A DNA stretch of 64,000 nucleotides from Isoptericola sp. BMS4. GTDB taxonomy: Bacteria > Actinomycetota > Actinomycetes > Actinomycetales > Cellulomonadaceae. The stretch spans positions 3,365,766 through 3,429,765 of the forward strand of contig NZ_SIRP01000001.1 of assembly GCF_011634835.1 (NCBI RefSeq). The letters are read 5' to 3'. Positions 8,960-19,635 of this stretch are shown piece after piece. The notes beneath the pieces were generated by a model. The model was not told where the DNA came from. It ran no database searches and saw only the letters and a list, made by a program, of their open reading frames with translations. The first letter of the stretch is position 1; the number at the start of each line of letters is the position of its first letter. The position numbers and the translations under genes are program-made.

Positions 8960-9916
8960 ATGACGACACAGCCTTCCTCGGTCCGCCCGGGACGACGGCG
9001 TCCCGGCGCACCGGTCCCGACCAGGCCCCGGCTGCCCGACGCCGTTCTGTCCGCACCCGAGCGACGGAGCTGGATCCGAGAGCAGGTCCGCAACCGCGGT
9101 CTCGTCCGGCTCCGCCGGGGCGTCTACGTCCGTACGGTCGACCCGGCCCTGTCCCCGGGCCGACGGCGTCGCGAGGAGCTCCTGTCCCACATGAGGGCCG
9201 TCGCCGAGCGTCTCACCACACCGTTCTGGTTCAGCCACACGAGCGCCGCCGTCGCCTGGGGCTGCTGGACGTGGCAGCCGGGACCTCAGGTGCACGTCAC
9301 GCAGCTCACCCGTCCTGCCCCGGGCCTGCCCGGTGACGTGCTTCGCCGGCACGTCGTTCCGGTCCCCGACGCCGACCGCGCGGTGGTCGACGGTTTACCG
9401 GTCACGTCGCTCGGCCGCACCGTGCTGGACTGTGCGCGGACGCTGCCGGAACCGTCCGCCGTGGTGGTCGCCGACTCGGCGCTGGCGCTCGGCCTCACCT
9501 CCGCGGAGCTCGACGACCGTCTCGCGGGCGCGGGCGGGGCGCGAGGGGTCCGCCGTGCCCGGCGTGTCCTCGCCGCTGCCGACGGCGCGTCGGAGTCTCC
9601 GCTGGAGTCCCTGGTCCGCTGGCATCTGGTGGACGCCGGGCTTCCGCGTCCGGTGCACGCGATCGACGTCCCGACCTGGGCCGGCACGTTCTGGGTCGAC
9701 CTGGGGTGGCCCCGGCTCCGGGTCGGCATCGAGGCTGACGGCGCCGTCAAGTACGACGAGGACGGGCGCGCCGCCCTGCTCCGTGAGAAGCGCCGGCACG
9801 ACGCCCTCGTCGAGTCCGGATGGACGATCCTGCGGGTGACGTTCGACGACCTGCGGGACGTGGCCCGTCTGGTGGCCCGGGTCGACCATGCGATGAGCGC
9901 CGCGAGGTCGAGGTGA
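8960..9916 (+). CDS. AbiEi-like N-terminal / DUF559-type (Vsr-fold) nuclease domain protein
   Basis: 318-aa protein of a type often present in several copies in actinobacteria. Residues 1-60 include APERRSWIREQVRNRGLVRL and RRGVYVR, resembling the winged-helix start of AbiEi-family antitoxin-domain proteins. The C-terminal 110 residues show ESPLESLVRWHLVDAGLPRP, FWVDLGWPRLRVGIEADG and ALVESGWTILRVTFDDL, matching the DUF559/Vsr-like PD-(D/E)XK fold with the acidic Asp in VDLGW and Glu in GIEADG. Nuclease activity is inference. ATG 8960 is used. No partner toxin gene is adjacent. The stop codon lies inside the right-hand palindrome, and the gene separates the FAD dehydrogenase from glgE, consistent with insertion as a unit. 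Confidence 0.75.
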   Translation: MTTQPSSVRPGRRRPGAPVPTRPRLPDAVLSAPERRSWIREQVRNRGLVRLRRGVYVRTVDPALSPGRRRREELLSHMRAVAERLTTPFWFSHTSAAVAWGCWTWQPGPQVHVTQLTRPAPGLPGDVLRRHVVPVPDADRAVVDGLPVTSLGRTVLDCARTLPEPSAVVVADSALALGLTSAELDDRLAGAGGARGVRRARRVLAAADGASESPLESLVRWHLVDAGLPRPVHAIDVPTWAGTFWVDLGWPRLRVGIEADGAVKYDEDGRAALLREKRRHDALVESGWTILRVTFDDLRDVARLVARVDHAMSAARSR

Positions 9917-9969
9917 GGGCTCGAGATCGAGGCCCCGCACATCGACCTCGAGCCCTCGGTTCGACCTCG
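9903..9969. repeat. Two-stem palindrome, right flank of nuclease cassette (copy 2)
   Basis: Outer arms 9903-9911 (CGAGGTCGA) and 9961-9969 (TCGACCTCG) pair perfectly; inner arms 9917-9930 (GGGCTCGAGATCGA, identical to copy 1) and 9942-9955 (TCGACCTCGAGCCC) pair at 13 of 14. The internal loop is again 5 by 5 and the apical loop again 11 bases, with different loop sequence. A wobble pair in copy 1 is a G-C pair here. It contains the nuclease stop codon and ends 37 bases before the glgE start, so it lies in the glgE leader. Confidence 0.85.
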
Positions 9970-10006
9970 GCAGGCGTCAGGAAGGGTGCCTGGCTAGCGT
10001 GGAGCC

Positions 10007-12058
10007 GTGACGTCTCCGCAGCCCACACCGCACGCGCCGATCGGCCGGATCCCGGTCCTCGAGGTCTCCCCGGTCGTCGAGGGCGGGCGCTGGCCGGCGA
10101 AGGCCGCTGCCGGCGAGGTCGTGCCGGTCGAGGCGACGGTGTTCCGCGAGGGGCACGACGCCGTCGGCGCGACCGCGGTGCTCGTCGCGCCGGACGGCAC
10201 GGACCACGCCACGGCCCCGATGGCGGACGTCGCGCCCGGGCTGGACCGGTTCCGCGGGTTCCTGCAGCCGGACGCCGTCGGCGAGTGGGCCTTCCGCGTC
10301 GAGGCGTGGTCGGACCCGTACGGCACGTGGGCGCACGACGCGGTGATCAAGTTCGAGGCGGGCCAGGACGTCGACCTCGTCCTGGCCGAGGGTGAGCGGC
10401 TCTTCGCGCGCGTCATGGCGCCGGAGCTGCAGGCGCGCCGGACCGCGGAGGACGCCCGGCTGCTGGCCGACGCCGCGACCGAGCTCGCGGACCCGAGCCG
10501 CCCCCCGGAGGCCAGGCTGGCGATGGCGACGACGGCCGCGGTGAAGGACGCGCTGCGCCGTGTCCCGCTGCGCGACCTGGTCACCACGAGCGCCACGTAC
10601 CCGTTGCGGGTGAGCCGTCCGCTCGCCCTGGCAGGCGCCTGGTACGAGATGTTCCCGCGGTCCGAGGGCGCGGTGCGCCGCAGGGACGGCACCTGGCGGT
10701 CGGGCACGTTCGCGACGGCGGCGCGCCGGCTGCCGGCGATCGCGGGGATGGGGTTCGACGTCGTCTACCTCACGCCGGTGCACCCGATCGGGACGTCGTT
10801 CCGCAAGGGGCGCAACAACACGCTCGACCCGCAGCCGGGCGACCCGGGCAGCCCGTACGCGATCGGCTCGTCCGACGGCGGCCACGACGCCATCCACCCG
10901 GACCTGGGCACGGAGGCCGACTTCCGCGCGTTCGTCGCCGCGGCCCGCGAGAACGGCCTGGAGGTGGCGCTCGACCTGGCGCTGCAGTGCTCGCCGGACC
11001 ACCCGTGGGTGACCGCGCACCCGGAGTGGTTCACGATCCGCGCGGACGGCACGATCGCCTACGCCGAGAACCCGCCGAAGAAGTACCAGGACATCTACCC
11101 GCTGAGCTTCGACACGGACCCCGAGGGACTGAGCACCCAGATCCTGCGGATCGTGCGGCTGTGGATCGACCGTGGGGTGACCGCGTTCCGGGTGGACAAC
11201 CCGCACACGAAGCCTCTCGACTTCTGGGAGTGGCTGCTGGCGCGGGTGCACGCGGAGCGGCCCGACGTGATCTTCCTGTCGGAGGCGTTCACCCGGCCGG
11301 CGATGATGGCCACGCTGGCCCGCATCGGCTTCCACCAGTCGTACACGTACTTCACGTGGCGCAACACGAAGACCGAGCTCGAGGACTACCTGCGGCAGGT
11401 CTCGGGACCCGAGGGGTCGGTGCTGCGCCCGTCGTTCTGGCCGACGACGCACGACATCCTGCCGCCGTACCTGCAGCACGGCGGGGTCGCAGGCTTCGCG
11501 GTGCGTGCGGTGCTCGCCGCGACGGGCAGCCCCACGTGGGGGATCTACTCCGGCTACGAGCTGGTGGAGAACGTGCCCCGGCCGGGCGTCGAGGAGCAGA
11601 TCGACAACGAGAAGTACGAGCTCAGGCCGCGCGACTGGTCGCAGGCGGAGGTCGTCGGCATCTCGACGCTGCTGCGCCGGCTCAACGAGGTCCGCCGCGC
11701 GCACCCGGCGCTGCGGCAGCTGCGCGACCTCACGGTCCACCCGACGACGAACGACCAGGTGCTGGCGTTCTCCCGGCGGGTGCGCTCCGAGCACCTGGCG
11801 GGTACCGGACACCCCGGCACGCAGGACGACGTGGTGCTGGTGGTGGTCAACCTCGACCCGTGGGCGACGCAGGAGGCCACGGTGCTCCTCGACCTGGAGG
11901 CGCTGGGCCTGTCCCGCCCCGAGGACGTCGAGGACCAGCCGTTCTTCGTCGTGCACGACGAGCTGTCGGGTGCCGCGTACCCGTGGGGCGCGCACCCGTA
12001 CGTCCGCCTGGACCCGCAGGTCCAGGTGGCGCACCTGCTGCGGGTGGGCCTGGCGTGA
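10007..12058 (+). CDS. glgE: Alpha-1,4-glucan:maltose-1-phosphate maltosyltransferase
   Basis: 683-aa GH13_3 enzyme that extends alpha-1,4-glucan by maltosyl units taken from maltose 1-phosphate, releasing phosphate. An N-terminal beta domain (to about residue 110) and a helical segment precede the barrel. Catalytic residues by motif are Asp397 ([17 protein letters not shown]), Glu426 (FLSEAFTRP) and Asp483 (THDILPPYL). [15 protein letters not shown] and the [14 protein letters not shown] segment are GlgE signatures. Start is GTG 10007. It is the first gene of a tightly coupled glgE-treS-mak run with GTGA overlaps, giving trehalose to maltose to maltose 1-phosphate to glucan. Confidence 0.95.
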   Translation: MTSPQPTPHAPIGRIPVLEVSPVVEGGRWPAKAAAGEVVPVEATVFREGHDAVGATAVLVAPDGTDHATAPMADVAPGLDRFRGFLQPDAVGEWAFRVEAWSDPYGTWAHDAVIKFEAGQDVDLVLAEGERLFARVMAPELQARRTAEDARLLADAATELADPSRPPEARLAMATTAAVKDALRRVPLRDLVTTSATYPLRVSRPLALAGAWYEMFPRSEGAVRRRDGTWRSGTFATAARRLPAIAGMGFDVVYLTPVHPIGTSFRKGRNNTLDPQPGDPGSPYAIGSSDGGHDAIHPDLGTEADFRAFVAAARENGLEVALDLALQCSPDHPWVTAHPEWFTIRADGTIAYAENPPKKYQDIYPLSFDTDPEGLSTQILRIVRLWIDRGVTAFRVDNPHTKPLDFWEWLLARVHAERPDVIFLSEAFTRPAMMATLARIGFHQSYTYFTWRNTKTELEDYLRQVSGPEGSVLRPSFWPTTHDILPPYLQHGGVAGFAVRAVLAATGSPTWGIYSGYELVENVPRPGVEEQIDNEKYELRPRDWSQAEVVGISTLLRRLNEVRRAHPALRQLRDLTVHPTTNDQVLAFSRRVRSEHLAGTGHPGTQDDVVLVVVNLDPWATQEATVLLDLEALGLSRPEDVEDQPFFVVHDELSGAAYPWGAHPYVRLDPQVQVAHLLRVGLA

Positions 12059-13881
12059 CCTCGGCGGCGCCGGTCCCGCCGCACGGCTCCCCCGGGGAGC
12101 CGCGGCAGCCCGGCGCCGCCGTCCCGCGCCCGATCACCCGGCAGATCCCGGTGCAGGCCATCCCGCCCCGCCGGCAGCCCGTGCCGCCGCCGCTGGACAA
12201 GCCCGGACTCTCCGACGACCCCGAGTGGTACCGGCGGGCCGTCTTCTACGAGGTGCTGGTGCGGGCGTTCTCCGACTCCGGCGACGCCGGCGCCGGCGAC
12301 CTGCGTGGCATCACGCACCGTCTCGACTACCTGCAGTGGCTGGGGGTGGACGCGCTGTGGCTGCCGCCGTTCTACCCGTCGCCGCTGCGGGACGGCGGGT
12401 ACGACGTCGCGGACTTCACGTCGGTCGCAGGCCAGTACGGCACGCTGGCGGACTTCACCGACCTGGTCGCGGAGGCCCACGCGCGCGGCATCCGGGTGGT
12501 CGTGGACCTCGTGATGAACCACACCAGCGACCAGCACCCGTGGTTCCAGGCGTCGCGCAGCGACCCGGACGGTCTGTACGGCGACTTCTACGTGTGGTCC
12601 GACGACGACACGCGCTACGAGGGCGCCCGCATCATCTTCGTGGACACGGAGACGAGCAACTGGACGTTCGACCCGGTGCGGCGGCAGTTCTTCTGGCACC
12701 GCTTCTTCAGCCACCAGCCGGACCTCAACTTCACCAACCCGCACGTGGGCGAGGCGATGCTCGACGTCGCGCGCTTCTGGCTCGACGTCGGGGTGGACGG
12801 CTTCCGCCTCGACGCGGTGCCGTACCTGTTCGAGGCCGAGGGCACCAACTGCGAGAACCTGCCGGAGACGCACGCGTTCCTGCGGCGGGTGCGCCGGCTG
12901 ATCGACGACGAGTACCCGGGCCGCATCGTGCTCGCGGAGGCGAACCAGTGGCCGGAGGACGTGGTGGACTACTTCGGCACGGCGGACGAGCCCGAGTGCC
13001 ACATGTGCTTCCACTTCCCGGTGATGCCGCGCCTGTACTACGCGATCCGCGACCAGCGGGCGCGCCAGCTCCTGGAGATCCTCGCCGACACCCCGGAGAT
13101 CCCGGCGCCCGGCGGGCAGTGGAGCACGTTCCTGCGCAACCACGACGAGCTGACCCTCGAGATGGTGTCCACCGAGGAGCGCGCCGCGATGTACGGCTGG
13201 TACGCCCCCGACCCGCGGATGCGCGCGAACGTCGGCATCCGGCGTCGGCTGGCACCGCTGCTGGACGACTCGCGCAAGGAGATCGAGCTGGCGCACGCGC
13301 TGCTGCTGTCGCTGCCGGGCTCCCCCTGCCTGTACTACGGCGACGAGATCGGCATGGGGGACAACATCTGGCTGCCGGACCGCGACGCGGTGCGCACGCC
13401 GATGCAGTGGACGCCCGACCGCAACGCGGGCTTCTCCACCGCCGACCCGGGCAAGCTGTACCTGCCGCTGGTGCAGTCGCTCGTGCACCACTACGAGCAC
13501 CGGAACGTGGAGGCGCAGCTCGCGCAGACCACGAGCCTGCTGCACTGGGTGCACGGCATGCTCGCGGTGCGCAGGCTGCACCCGGCGTTCGGGCTGGGCG
13601 ACTTGGGGGCCCTGGAGGCCGACGACGACGCCGTGCTGGCGTACACGCGGGCCTCCGACACCGAGACGGTGCTGGTCGCGGCGAACCTCGCCGCGACGGC
13701 GCGCGCCACCCGGGTCCACCTGCCCGGGTTCGCGGGATGGTCGCTCACGGACCTGTTCGGCGGCGGCCGCTTCCCGTCGGTGGCCGCCGACGGCACGGTG
13801 ACGATGACGTGGGGGTCGCGCGACTTCTACTGGCTGCTGCTGACCCCGCCGGGGCCGTCCGACGGCGGTGGGGAGCGGTGA
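12055..13881 (+). CDS. treS: Trehalose synthase (maltose/trehalose isomerase)
   Basis: 608-aa GH13_16 enzyme interconverting trehalose and maltose. GTG 12055 overlaps the glgE stop (GTGA). After a Pro-rich N-terminal extension of about 45 residues comes [18 protein letters not shown], the usual TreS opening. Motifs: [29 protein letters not shown] (nucleophile Asp), [11 protein letters not shown] (acid/base Glu) and [33 protein letters not shown] is strongly TreS-like. There is no fused maltokinase domain; the kinase is the next gene, again with a GTGA overlap. Confidence 0.95.
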   Translation: MTSAAPVPPHGSPGEPRQPGAAVPRPITRQIPVQAIPPRRQPVPPPLDKPGLSDDPEWYRRAVFYEVLVRAFSDSGDAGAGDLRGITHRLDYLQWLGVDALWLPPFYPSPLRDGGYDVADFTSVAGQYGTLADFTDLVAEAHARGIRVVVDLVMNHTSDQHPWFQASRSDPDGLYGDFYVWSDDDTRYEGARIIFVDTETSNWTFDPVRRQFFWHRFFSHQPDLNFTNPHVGEAMLDVARFWLDVGVDGFRLDAVPYLFEAEGTNCENLPETHAFLRRVRRLIDDEYPGRIVLAEANQWPEDVVDYFGTADEPECHMCFHFPVMPRLYYAIRDQRARQLLEILADTPEIPAPGGQWSTFLRNHDELTLEMVSTEERAAMYGWYAPDPRMRANVGIRRRLAPLLDDSRKEIELAHALLLSLPGSPCLYYGDEIGMGDNIWLPDRDAVRTPMQWTPDRNAGFSTADPGKLYLPLVQSLVHHYEHRNVEAQLAQTTSLLHWVHGMLAVRRLHPAFGLGDLGALEADDDAVLAYTRASDTETVLVAANLAATARATRVHLPGFAGWSLTDLFGGGRFPSVAADGTVTMTWGSRDFYWLLLTPPGPSDGGGER

Positions 13882-15278
13882 CCGGGGTCGCGGTGCGGTC
13901 AGCCGCGCAGGGTCCGGACCCGAGCGTCGCGGACCTCCTCGCGGCCTGGCTGCCCGGGCGGCGCTGGTTCCCGGGCGCCGGCGACGTCCGCGCGGAGCCG
14001 TGGCTCGCGGTGACGTTCGACGCGACCGGCGCGGCGGGCGGCCACGGGGCGGACGTCGTGCTGCTGCTGGTCCGACTGACCGGCGCGGGGCTGCCCGGCG
14101 GTGGGGTCGTGGCACAGGTGCCCCTGGTGCTCACCCCGCCGGCCGATGCCGGCCCGGGCCTCATCGCGGTGGTGCGCACCGCCACCGGGGACGTCGCGGT
14201 GCACGACGGCGGCGAGCACCCGTCGTGCTGGCTCACGCTCCTGCACGCGGCGGGGGTGGCGACGGGCGACGTGCCCGACGACGACCTCGTGGCGGGCGGG
14301 CGCCCTGTGGGCGGCGAGCAGTCGAACACGAGCGTCCTGCTGCCGGGGGTGCCGTCACCGTCCGGGGCGGGCGCGATCCTCAAGATCCTGCGCACCGTCG
14401 GGCCCGGCCCCCACCCGGACGTCGTCGTGCCGCAGGCCCTCACCCGGGCCGGCTGGGACGGCGTGCCCCGCTTCCTCGGCGCGCTGCAGGTCAGCACCCC
14501 GCCGCTGGAGCCGGCGGTCCCGGGCGCCGCGACGGTCGACCTCGGCGCCGCCGGCGAGACGGCGCTCGCCGTGGTCAGCGAGCGGGTACCCGACGCCCGG
14601 GACGGGTTCGAGCTGGCGTGCGAGCACGCGGCGCACGGCGAGTCGTTCGCGCACCTGGCGGGCGGCCTCGGGCGAGTGGTCGCCGAGCTGCACGCGACGC
14701 TGCGCCGCACGATGCCGCCGGGCCCGCGGGTGGACCCGGCGGCCTTCGTCGCGGGGCTGCGGCGGCGCGCCGCGACCGCCGTCGCCGAGGCGCCGGCCCT
14801 GGCCGACCGGCTGCCGCGGATCACGGCGCTGCTGGACGACCTGCGGCGGCACCTGCCACGGGCGCACCTGCAGACGATCCACGGCGACCTCCACCTCGGC
14901 CAGGCCCTGCACGGGGCGACCGGCTGGAAGCTGCTCGACTTCGAGGGCGAGCCGCAGCGGCCGGTCGCCGAGCGCGCCGTCCCCGACCTGCCGCTGCGCG
15001 ACGTCGCGGGCATGGTGCGCTCGTTCGACTACGCCGCCGCGGTCGGCGGCGCCCCGGAGCCCGCGGCGTGGCGCGACGAGGCCGCGCACGCTTTCGTCGC
15101 CGCCTACCGCGACGGCGGTGGCAGCCCGGAGACGGACCCGCCGACGACCGACCTGGTCCTGCGCGCGCTCGTGCTGGACAAGGCGCTGTACGAGGTGGTC
15201 TACGAGACGCGGCAGCGCCCCGCCTGGGTGCACATCCCGCTGGCCGCCGTGGACCGGGTGCTCGACGGCGGCGCGTAG
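13878..15278 (+). CDS. mak: Maltokinase
   Basis: 466-aa kinase that makes maltose 1-phosphate from maltose and ATP, supplying GlgE. It is of the Pep2/Mak family with an aminoglycoside-phosphotransferase-like fold. Residues near 334-340 carry the catalytic loop IHGDLHLGQ, and LLDFEGEP is the Mak version of the metal-binding DFD motif. The N-terminal [14 protein letters not shown] is the typical Mak cap domain opening. GTG 13878 overlaps the treS stop. The 70-base gap after it precedes glgB, which may have its own initiation signals. Confidence 0.93.
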   Translation: MTGVAVRSAAQGPDPSVADLLAAWLPGRRWFPGAGDVRAEPWLAVTFDATGAAGGHGADVVLLLVRLTGAGLPGGGVVAQVPLVLTPPADAGPGLIAVVRTATGDVAVHDGGEHPSCWLTLLHAAGVATGDVPDDDLVAGGRPVGGEQSNTSVLLPGVPSPSGAGAILKILRTVGPGPHPDVVVPQALTRAGWDGVPRFLGALQVSTPPLEPAVPGAATVDLGAAGETALAVVSERVPDARDGFELACEHAAHGESFAHLAGGLGRVVAELHATLRRTMPPGPRVDPAAFVAGLRRRAATAVAEAPALADRLPRITALLDDLRRHLPRAHLQTIHGDLHLGQALHGATGWKLLDFEGEPQRPVAERAVPDLPLRDVAGMVRSFDYAAAVGGAPEPAAWRDEAAHAFVAAYRDGGGSPETDPPTTDLVLRALVLDKALYEVVYETRQRPAWVHIPLAAVDRVLDGGA

Positions 15279-15348
15279 GCCGGGCGGCGAACGTCGCCGG
15301 AGGTGCGCTCGGCACGCGGCGACGCGCCAGCGGTGCCAAGGTGTGTGA

Positions 15349-17610
15349 ATGACCTCCGGAGCCAGCTCACGCGTCCCGCCCGGCGGCCGGCCGGCAGCGC
15401 CCGCCGTCGACCCGGAGGTGCTCACCGCGCTCACGCACGGCACCACGCACGACCCGCACGCGGTGCTCGGGCCGCACCCGGTCGAGGCCGGGCCGGACGG
15501 CGGGGTGTGGGCGGTGGTCCGGGTGCTGCGGCCGCTCGCCGACGAGGTGGTCCTCGTGACGGCGGACGGCGACGAGCACCCGGCCCGGCACGACGCGGCG
15601 GGCGTGTGGACCGCCGTCGTCCCGGCGTCGACCGGTGCCGACGACACCTGGCACGCCCCCGACTACCGCGTCCGGACCCGGTACGGCGACGACGTGCGGA
15701 CCGCCGACGACCCGTACCGGTTCTGGCCGACGCTCGGCGAGACGGACCTGCACCTGATCGGCGAGGGGCGTCACGAGGAGCTGTGGCGGGTGCTCGGGGC
15801 GAACCCGCGCCGCTACCCGTCCACGCACCCCGCCGAGGAGGACGGCGTCACCGGGACGGCGTTCGCGGTGTGGGCCCCGAACGCCCGCGGCGTCCGCCTC
15901 GTCGGCGACCACAACCGGTGGACGGGCGTGCACCCCATGCGCTCGCTGGGCGCCAGCGGGGTGTGGGAGCTGTTCGTCCCCGGTGTGGGGCCGGGCACCC
16001 GCTACAAGTTCGAGGTGCTGGGCGCCGACCGCGTCTGGCGGGCCAAGGCCGACCCGCTCGCCAAGGGCACGGAGGTGCCGCCCGCCACCGCGTCCGTCGT
16101 CGTCGACTCCACGTACGTGTGGGGTGACGACGACTGGATCCAGGCGCGCGCCGCCCACGACCCGCACTCGGGGCCGCTCAGTGTCTACGAGGTGCACCTC
16201 GGGTCGTGGCGGCCCGGCCTCGGCTACCGCGAGCTGGCCGACGAGCTCGCCGCCTACGTCACGGAGCAGGGGTTCACGCACATCGAGCTCCTGCCGGTCG
16301 CCGAGCACCCGTTCGGGGGCTCCTGGGGCTACCAGGTCACGGGCTACTACGCGCCCACCGCGCGGTTCGGGCACCCGGACGACTTCCGCCACCTCGTGGA
16401 CACCCTGCACCGGGCGGGTGTCGGCGTGCTCCTCGACTGGGTGCCGGCGCACTTCCCGCGCGACGAGTTCGCGCTCGCCCGGTTCGACGGCACCCCGACG
16501 TACGAGCACCCCGACCCGCGGCGCGGCGAGCAGCGCGACTGGGGCACGTACGTCTTCGACTTCGGCCGCCCCGAGGTCCGCAACTTCCTCGTGGCCAACG
16601 CGAGCTACTGGCTGGACGAGTTCCACGCCGACGGCCTGCGGGTCGACGCCGTCGCGTCGATGCTCTACCTGGACTACTCGCGCGAGCCGGGCGACTGGGT
16701 GCCGAACGTCCACGGCGGGCGGGAGAACCTCGAGGCGATCGCATTCCTGCGCGAGGCGAACACCGTCGCCTACGGGCGCCACCCGGGCGTCCTGATGATC
16801 GCCGAGGAGTCCACCGCCTTCCCCGGGGTGACCCGGCCCGTCGACGCGGGCGGCCTCGGCTTCGGGCTCAAGTGGAACATGGGCTGGATGAACGACTCGC
16901 TGCGGTACGTCGCCGAGGACCCGATGTACCGGCGCTACCACCACCACGAGCTGACCTTCTCGCTCGTGTACGCGTTCTCCGAGCAGTACCTGCTCCCGGT
17001 CAGTCACGACGAGGTGGTCCACGGCAAGGGGTCGCTGCTGCGCAAGATGCCGGGCGACCGCTGGAAGCAGCTCGCCGGGGTGCGCGCCTTCCTCGCCTAC
17101 CAGTGGACCCACCCGGGCAAGCAGCTGCTGTTCATGGGCTGCGAGCTGGCGCAGGACGCCGAGTGGGACGAGGCCTCCGGGCTGGACTGGTGGCTGCTCG
17201 ACGACCCGGGCCACGCCGGCGTGCAGCGGCTGGTCCGCGACCTCAACGCCCTGTACCGCGCGACGCCGGCGCTGTGGGAGCGGGACTTCGACCCGGCCGG
17301 CTTCGAGTGGCTCGACGCGGACGACGCCGACCACGACACGCTGTCGTGGGTGCGCCGCGACGGCGACGGGCGACCCGTGGTCGTCGTGGTCAACTTCGCG
17401 GGCGTGCCGCACGAGCACTACCGGCTGGCGATGCCGGACGGCGGCGACTGGGACGAGGTGCTGAACACCGACGCGGAGGTCTACGGCGGGTCGGGCGTCG
17501 GGAACCTCGGCCGCGTCCGCACCACCCCCGTGCCGCACAAGGGGCGCCGGCACTCCGCCACGCTGCGGGTCCCGCCGCTCGGCGCGCTCGTCCTCCGTCC
17601 CGCCGGCTGA
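15349..17610 (+). CDS. glgB: 1,4-alpha-glucan branching enzyme
   Basis: 753-aa GH13_9 enzyme that introduces alpha-1,6 branches into the GlgE product. Two N-terminal beta modules (about residues 20-120 and CBM48 at about 150-250, [21 protein letters not shown]) precede the barrel. Motifs: [39 protein letters not shown] (nucleophile Asp), [13 protein letters not shown] (acid/base Glu) and [16 protein letters not shown] 15349. It completes the trehalose-to-branched-glucan pathway. It is convergent with the next gene, with only 20 bases between the stops and no obvious hairpin. Confidence 0.96.
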   Translation: MTSGASSRVPPGGRPAAPAVDPEVLTALTHGTTHDPHAVLGPHPVEAGPDGGVWAVVRVLRPLADEVVLVTADGDEHPARHDAAGVWTAVVPASTGADDTWHAPDYRVRTRYGDDVRTADDPYRFWPTLGETDLHLIGEGRHEELWRVLGANPRRYPSTHPAEEDGVTGTAFAVWAPNARGVRLVGDHNRWTGVHPMRSLGASGVWELFVPGVGPGTRYKFEVLGADRVWRAKADPLAKGTEVPPATASVVVDSTYVWGDDDWIQARAAHDPHSGPLSVYEVHLGSWRPGLGYRELADELAAYVTEQGFTHIELLPVAEHPFGGSWGYQVTGYYAPTARFGHPDDFRHLVDTLHRAGVGVLLDWVPAHFPRDEFALARFDGTPTYEHPDPRRGEQRDWGTYVFDFGRPEVRNFLVANASYWLDEFHADGLRVDAVASMLYLDYSREPGDWVPNVHGGRENLEAIAFLREANTVAYGRHPGVLMIAEESTAFPGVTRPVDAGGLGFGLKWNMGWMNDSLRYVAEDPMYRRYHHHELTFSLVYAFSEQYLLPVSHDEVVHGKGSLLRKMPGDRWKQLAGVRAFLAYQWTHPGKQLLFMGCELAQDAEWDEASGLDWWLLDDPGHAGVQRLVRDLNALYRATPALWERDFDPAGFEWLDADDADHDTLSWVRRDGDGRPVVVVVNFAGVPHEHYRLAMPDGGDWDEVLNTDAEVYGGSGVGNLGRVRTTPVPHKGRRHSATLRVPPLGALVLRPAG

Positions 17611-17630
17611 CACCCCCGGCCCGGACCCCC

Positions 17631-18581
17631 TCAGTACAGGCTGATCGCCAGCCGCCGGCGCGCCTTGCCGACGCGGGGGTCGGACGGCCCGACGACCTCG
17701 AAGTAGTCCAGGAGCCGCACGCGCAGCTTCTCCTTGGCCTCGGCGTCCGCGCCGGGAAGCAGCTCCAGGAGCCGCGCGAACGCGTCGTCGACCTTGCCGC
17801 CGAGCATGTCCGTGTCGGCCACGGCGAGCTGGGCGTCCACGTCGGCGGGGGCGTCGGCCGCGGCCGCGCGGACGGCCTGCAGGTCGGCGCCGCGGGTGCG
17901 CTGCAGCAGCCGCACCTGGGCGATCCCGGCCACCGCGAGGGCGTCCTTCGGGTCCTGCTTGATCGCCTTGGCGTACGCGGCCTCCGCGGCGTCCAGGTCG
18001 TCGCGCTCGATGGCGTCGTACGCCTCCTGGTGCAGCGGCGGCAGGGGCTCCTCGACGGGCTCGGGCTCCGCGGCCTCCTCGCCGGCGCCGTCGCCGCCCT
18101 GCGCGGGTGCGCGGCCGGTGATGCCGTTCTGCTCGGCCGCGGCGAGCACCTGGTCGAGCACGCCGCGCACCTGCTCCTCCTCGGCCGCGCCCTGGAAGAG
18201 GGGCAGGGGCTGGCCCTGGATGACGGCGACGACCATCGGCACGCCCTGCGCCTGGAACGCGGCCGCGATCTGCGGCTGCGCCTGGGCGTCCACCCGCCCG
18301 AGCAGGAACCGCCCGGCGTACTCCTCCGCCAGCCGGCCCAGCAGGGTGCCGAGCTCGGCGTTCGCCTGGTCCGTCGGGACCCACAGGAGCACCACGACCG
18401 GGTACTGGGTCGAGTCCTGCACGACCTGCTGGAAGTTCTGCTCGGTGAGGTCGACCACGAAGCCGCCGGCGGTCGGCGCGCCACCGGGCTCCCCCGGGGG
18501 CGGCGACTGCGGACGGTTGAGCGACGACAGGTCGACGGCGCCGCGCGTGCTGATGCTCGGCTCGGGGGTGGGCTGACTCAT
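17631..18581 (-). CDS. Thioredoxin-fold/TPR protein of the YbbN (CnoX) type, without CXXC
   Basis: 316-aa cytoplasmic protein. Residues about 40-150 are a thioredoxin fold (VVDLTEQNFQQVV, then VVVLLWVPTDQAN) in which the redox CXXC is replaced by VPTDQAN, so dithiol chemistry is not expected. The C-terminal 130 residues are TPR-like (HQEAYDAIERDDLDAAEAAY) and end with DPRVGKARRRLAISLY, a usual ending for actinobacterial tetratricopeptide/thioredoxin proteins. A Glu/Pro linker separates the halves. ATG 18581 is preferred because AGGA lies eight bases upstream; the ATG nine bases further up abuts it. In E. coli, YbbN is a holdase-type co-chaperone; that role here is inference. It is 25 bases downstream of a lipoprotein gene on the same strand. 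Confidence 0.8.
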   Translation of the reverse strand: MSQPTPEPSISTRGAVDLSSLNRPQSPPPGEPGGAPTAGGFVVDLTEQNFQQVVQDSTQYPVVVLLWVPTDQANAELGTLLGRLAEEYAGRFLLGRVDAQAQPQIAAAFQAQGVPMVVAVIQGQPLPLFQGAAEEEQVRGVLDQVLAAAEQNGITGRAPAQGGDGAGEEAAEPEPVEEPLPPLHQEAYDAIERDDLDAAEAAYAKAIKQDPKDALAVAGIAQVRLLQRTRGADLQAVRAAAADAPADVDAQLAVADTDMLGGKVDDAFARLLELLPGADAEAKEKLRVRLLDYFEVVGPSDPRVGKARRRLAISLY

Positions 18582-18606
18582 GGTCGACATCCTAAGAGTC
18601 GAGGCG

Positions 18607-19635
18607 TCACTCGTTCGACGCCGCGGTCGCGTCGTGCTGGTAGCCGAGCGGGCGGATCTTGCCGTCCGCGTCCTTCGGCGGGACGTAGAGGGCCACCATG
18701 TCCGTGTACTCCACCGTGAGGACGTTGCTCGGGTCCTGGTCGCCGAACAGCGCCTCCTGGGTGGCGGTCAGCGGCGGCACCTCGGCCTCCTCCTCCGCGG
18801 TGAGCTTCGTGGTGCCCTCCAGGACGCCCATGACGAGCGCGCCGCCGTCGGCGGTCCGCACGGCCCGGACGGCGTCCTTGCGGGCCTCGTACTTCACCGT
18901 GAGCTCGCTGCCCGCGTCCTCGAACCCCGGGGTGTTCTCACGCACGTTCTTCGCGTCGGACTGCACCCGCGACACGAGGTCGCCGTCCGGCAGGTCGAAG
19001 GCGTCGGAGAACGAGGACTTCTTCGCGCCGAGCCCCACGAGGTCCGCGTACTGCGCCAGCGCGTCGGCCGGCGTCGCGACGAGCGACTCGTCGTCGGCCG
19101 GCACCGCCTCGCTGCCGATCCCCGCGTCCGCGAAGGCGGGCATCTGCACGCCGGGGATCAGCTGCACCCAGGCCCACATCTTGTAGTCGTCGCGGGCCTC
19201 GGACTGGTCGAGCGCGACGAGCCGCGGGGTCTCCATGTCCTCGGTGGGCGCGGTGATCGAGAAGCTGGTCCGCCGCCAGGTGTTCGTGGTGGGGATGATG
19301 AGCTGCTGCGACTCGCTCGGGATGGCGGTGACGAAAGACGCGTCGTCGTCGTTGGACTTCGCGATCTCGAACTGGCTCGTGCGGACCTCCAGCGCCGGCC
19401 CGGTCACCCGGGACTTCAACGCCTTCGACTCGAGCTTCTTGTCCGCCTTGCCGAGCGTCTCGCCGACGGCGGTGAGCACGTCGGTGTCCTGCTCCTCGCT
19501 CAGCACCGGGCCGTCGAACGCCTGCCCGGCCTGCGGCTGCGGCGGGACGTCCTCGGCGCAGGCGGTGAGGAGCGTGGACGAGACGACGACGGCGGTCGCG
19601 GCGGCCAGCCCGCGGCGGGCGGTGCGGCGGTTCAT
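18607..19635 (-). CDS. Secreted lipoprotein, unknown function
   Basis: 342-aa predicted lipoprotein: basic N-terminus MNRRTARRGL, hydrophobic core, lipobox LLTAC with the lipidated Cys at residue 26. The remainder is a soluble extracytoplasmic domain rich in Asp/Glu and Ala with no family I recognise. ATG 19635 overlaps the stop of the upstream membrane-protein gene (ATGA), so the two are translationally coupled and probably act together at the membrane. The YbbN-like gene follows 25 bases later. Confidence 0.75.
   Translation of the reverse strand: MNRRTARRGLAAATAVVVSSTLLTACAEDVPPQPQAGQAFDGPVLSEEQDTDVLTAVGETLGKADKKLESKALKSRVTGPALEVRTSQFEIAKSNDDDASFVTAIPSESQQLIIPTTNTWRRTSFSITAPTEDMETPRLVALDQSEARDDYKMWAWVQLIPGVQMPAFADAGIGSEAVPADDESLVATPADALAQYADLVGLGAKKSSFSDAFDLPDGDLVSRVQSDAKNVRENTPGFEDAGSELTVKYEARKDAVRAVRTADGGALVMGVLEGTTKLTAEEEAEVPPLTATQEALFGDQDPSNVLTVEYTDMVALYVPPKDADGKIRPLGYQHDATAASNE

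Noticed and set aside
8960..9916. Antitoxin of an AbiE toxin-antitoxin pair
   Set aside because: No AbiEii-type nucleotidyltransferase toxin gene is adjacent; the neighbours are a dehydrogenase gene and glgE.
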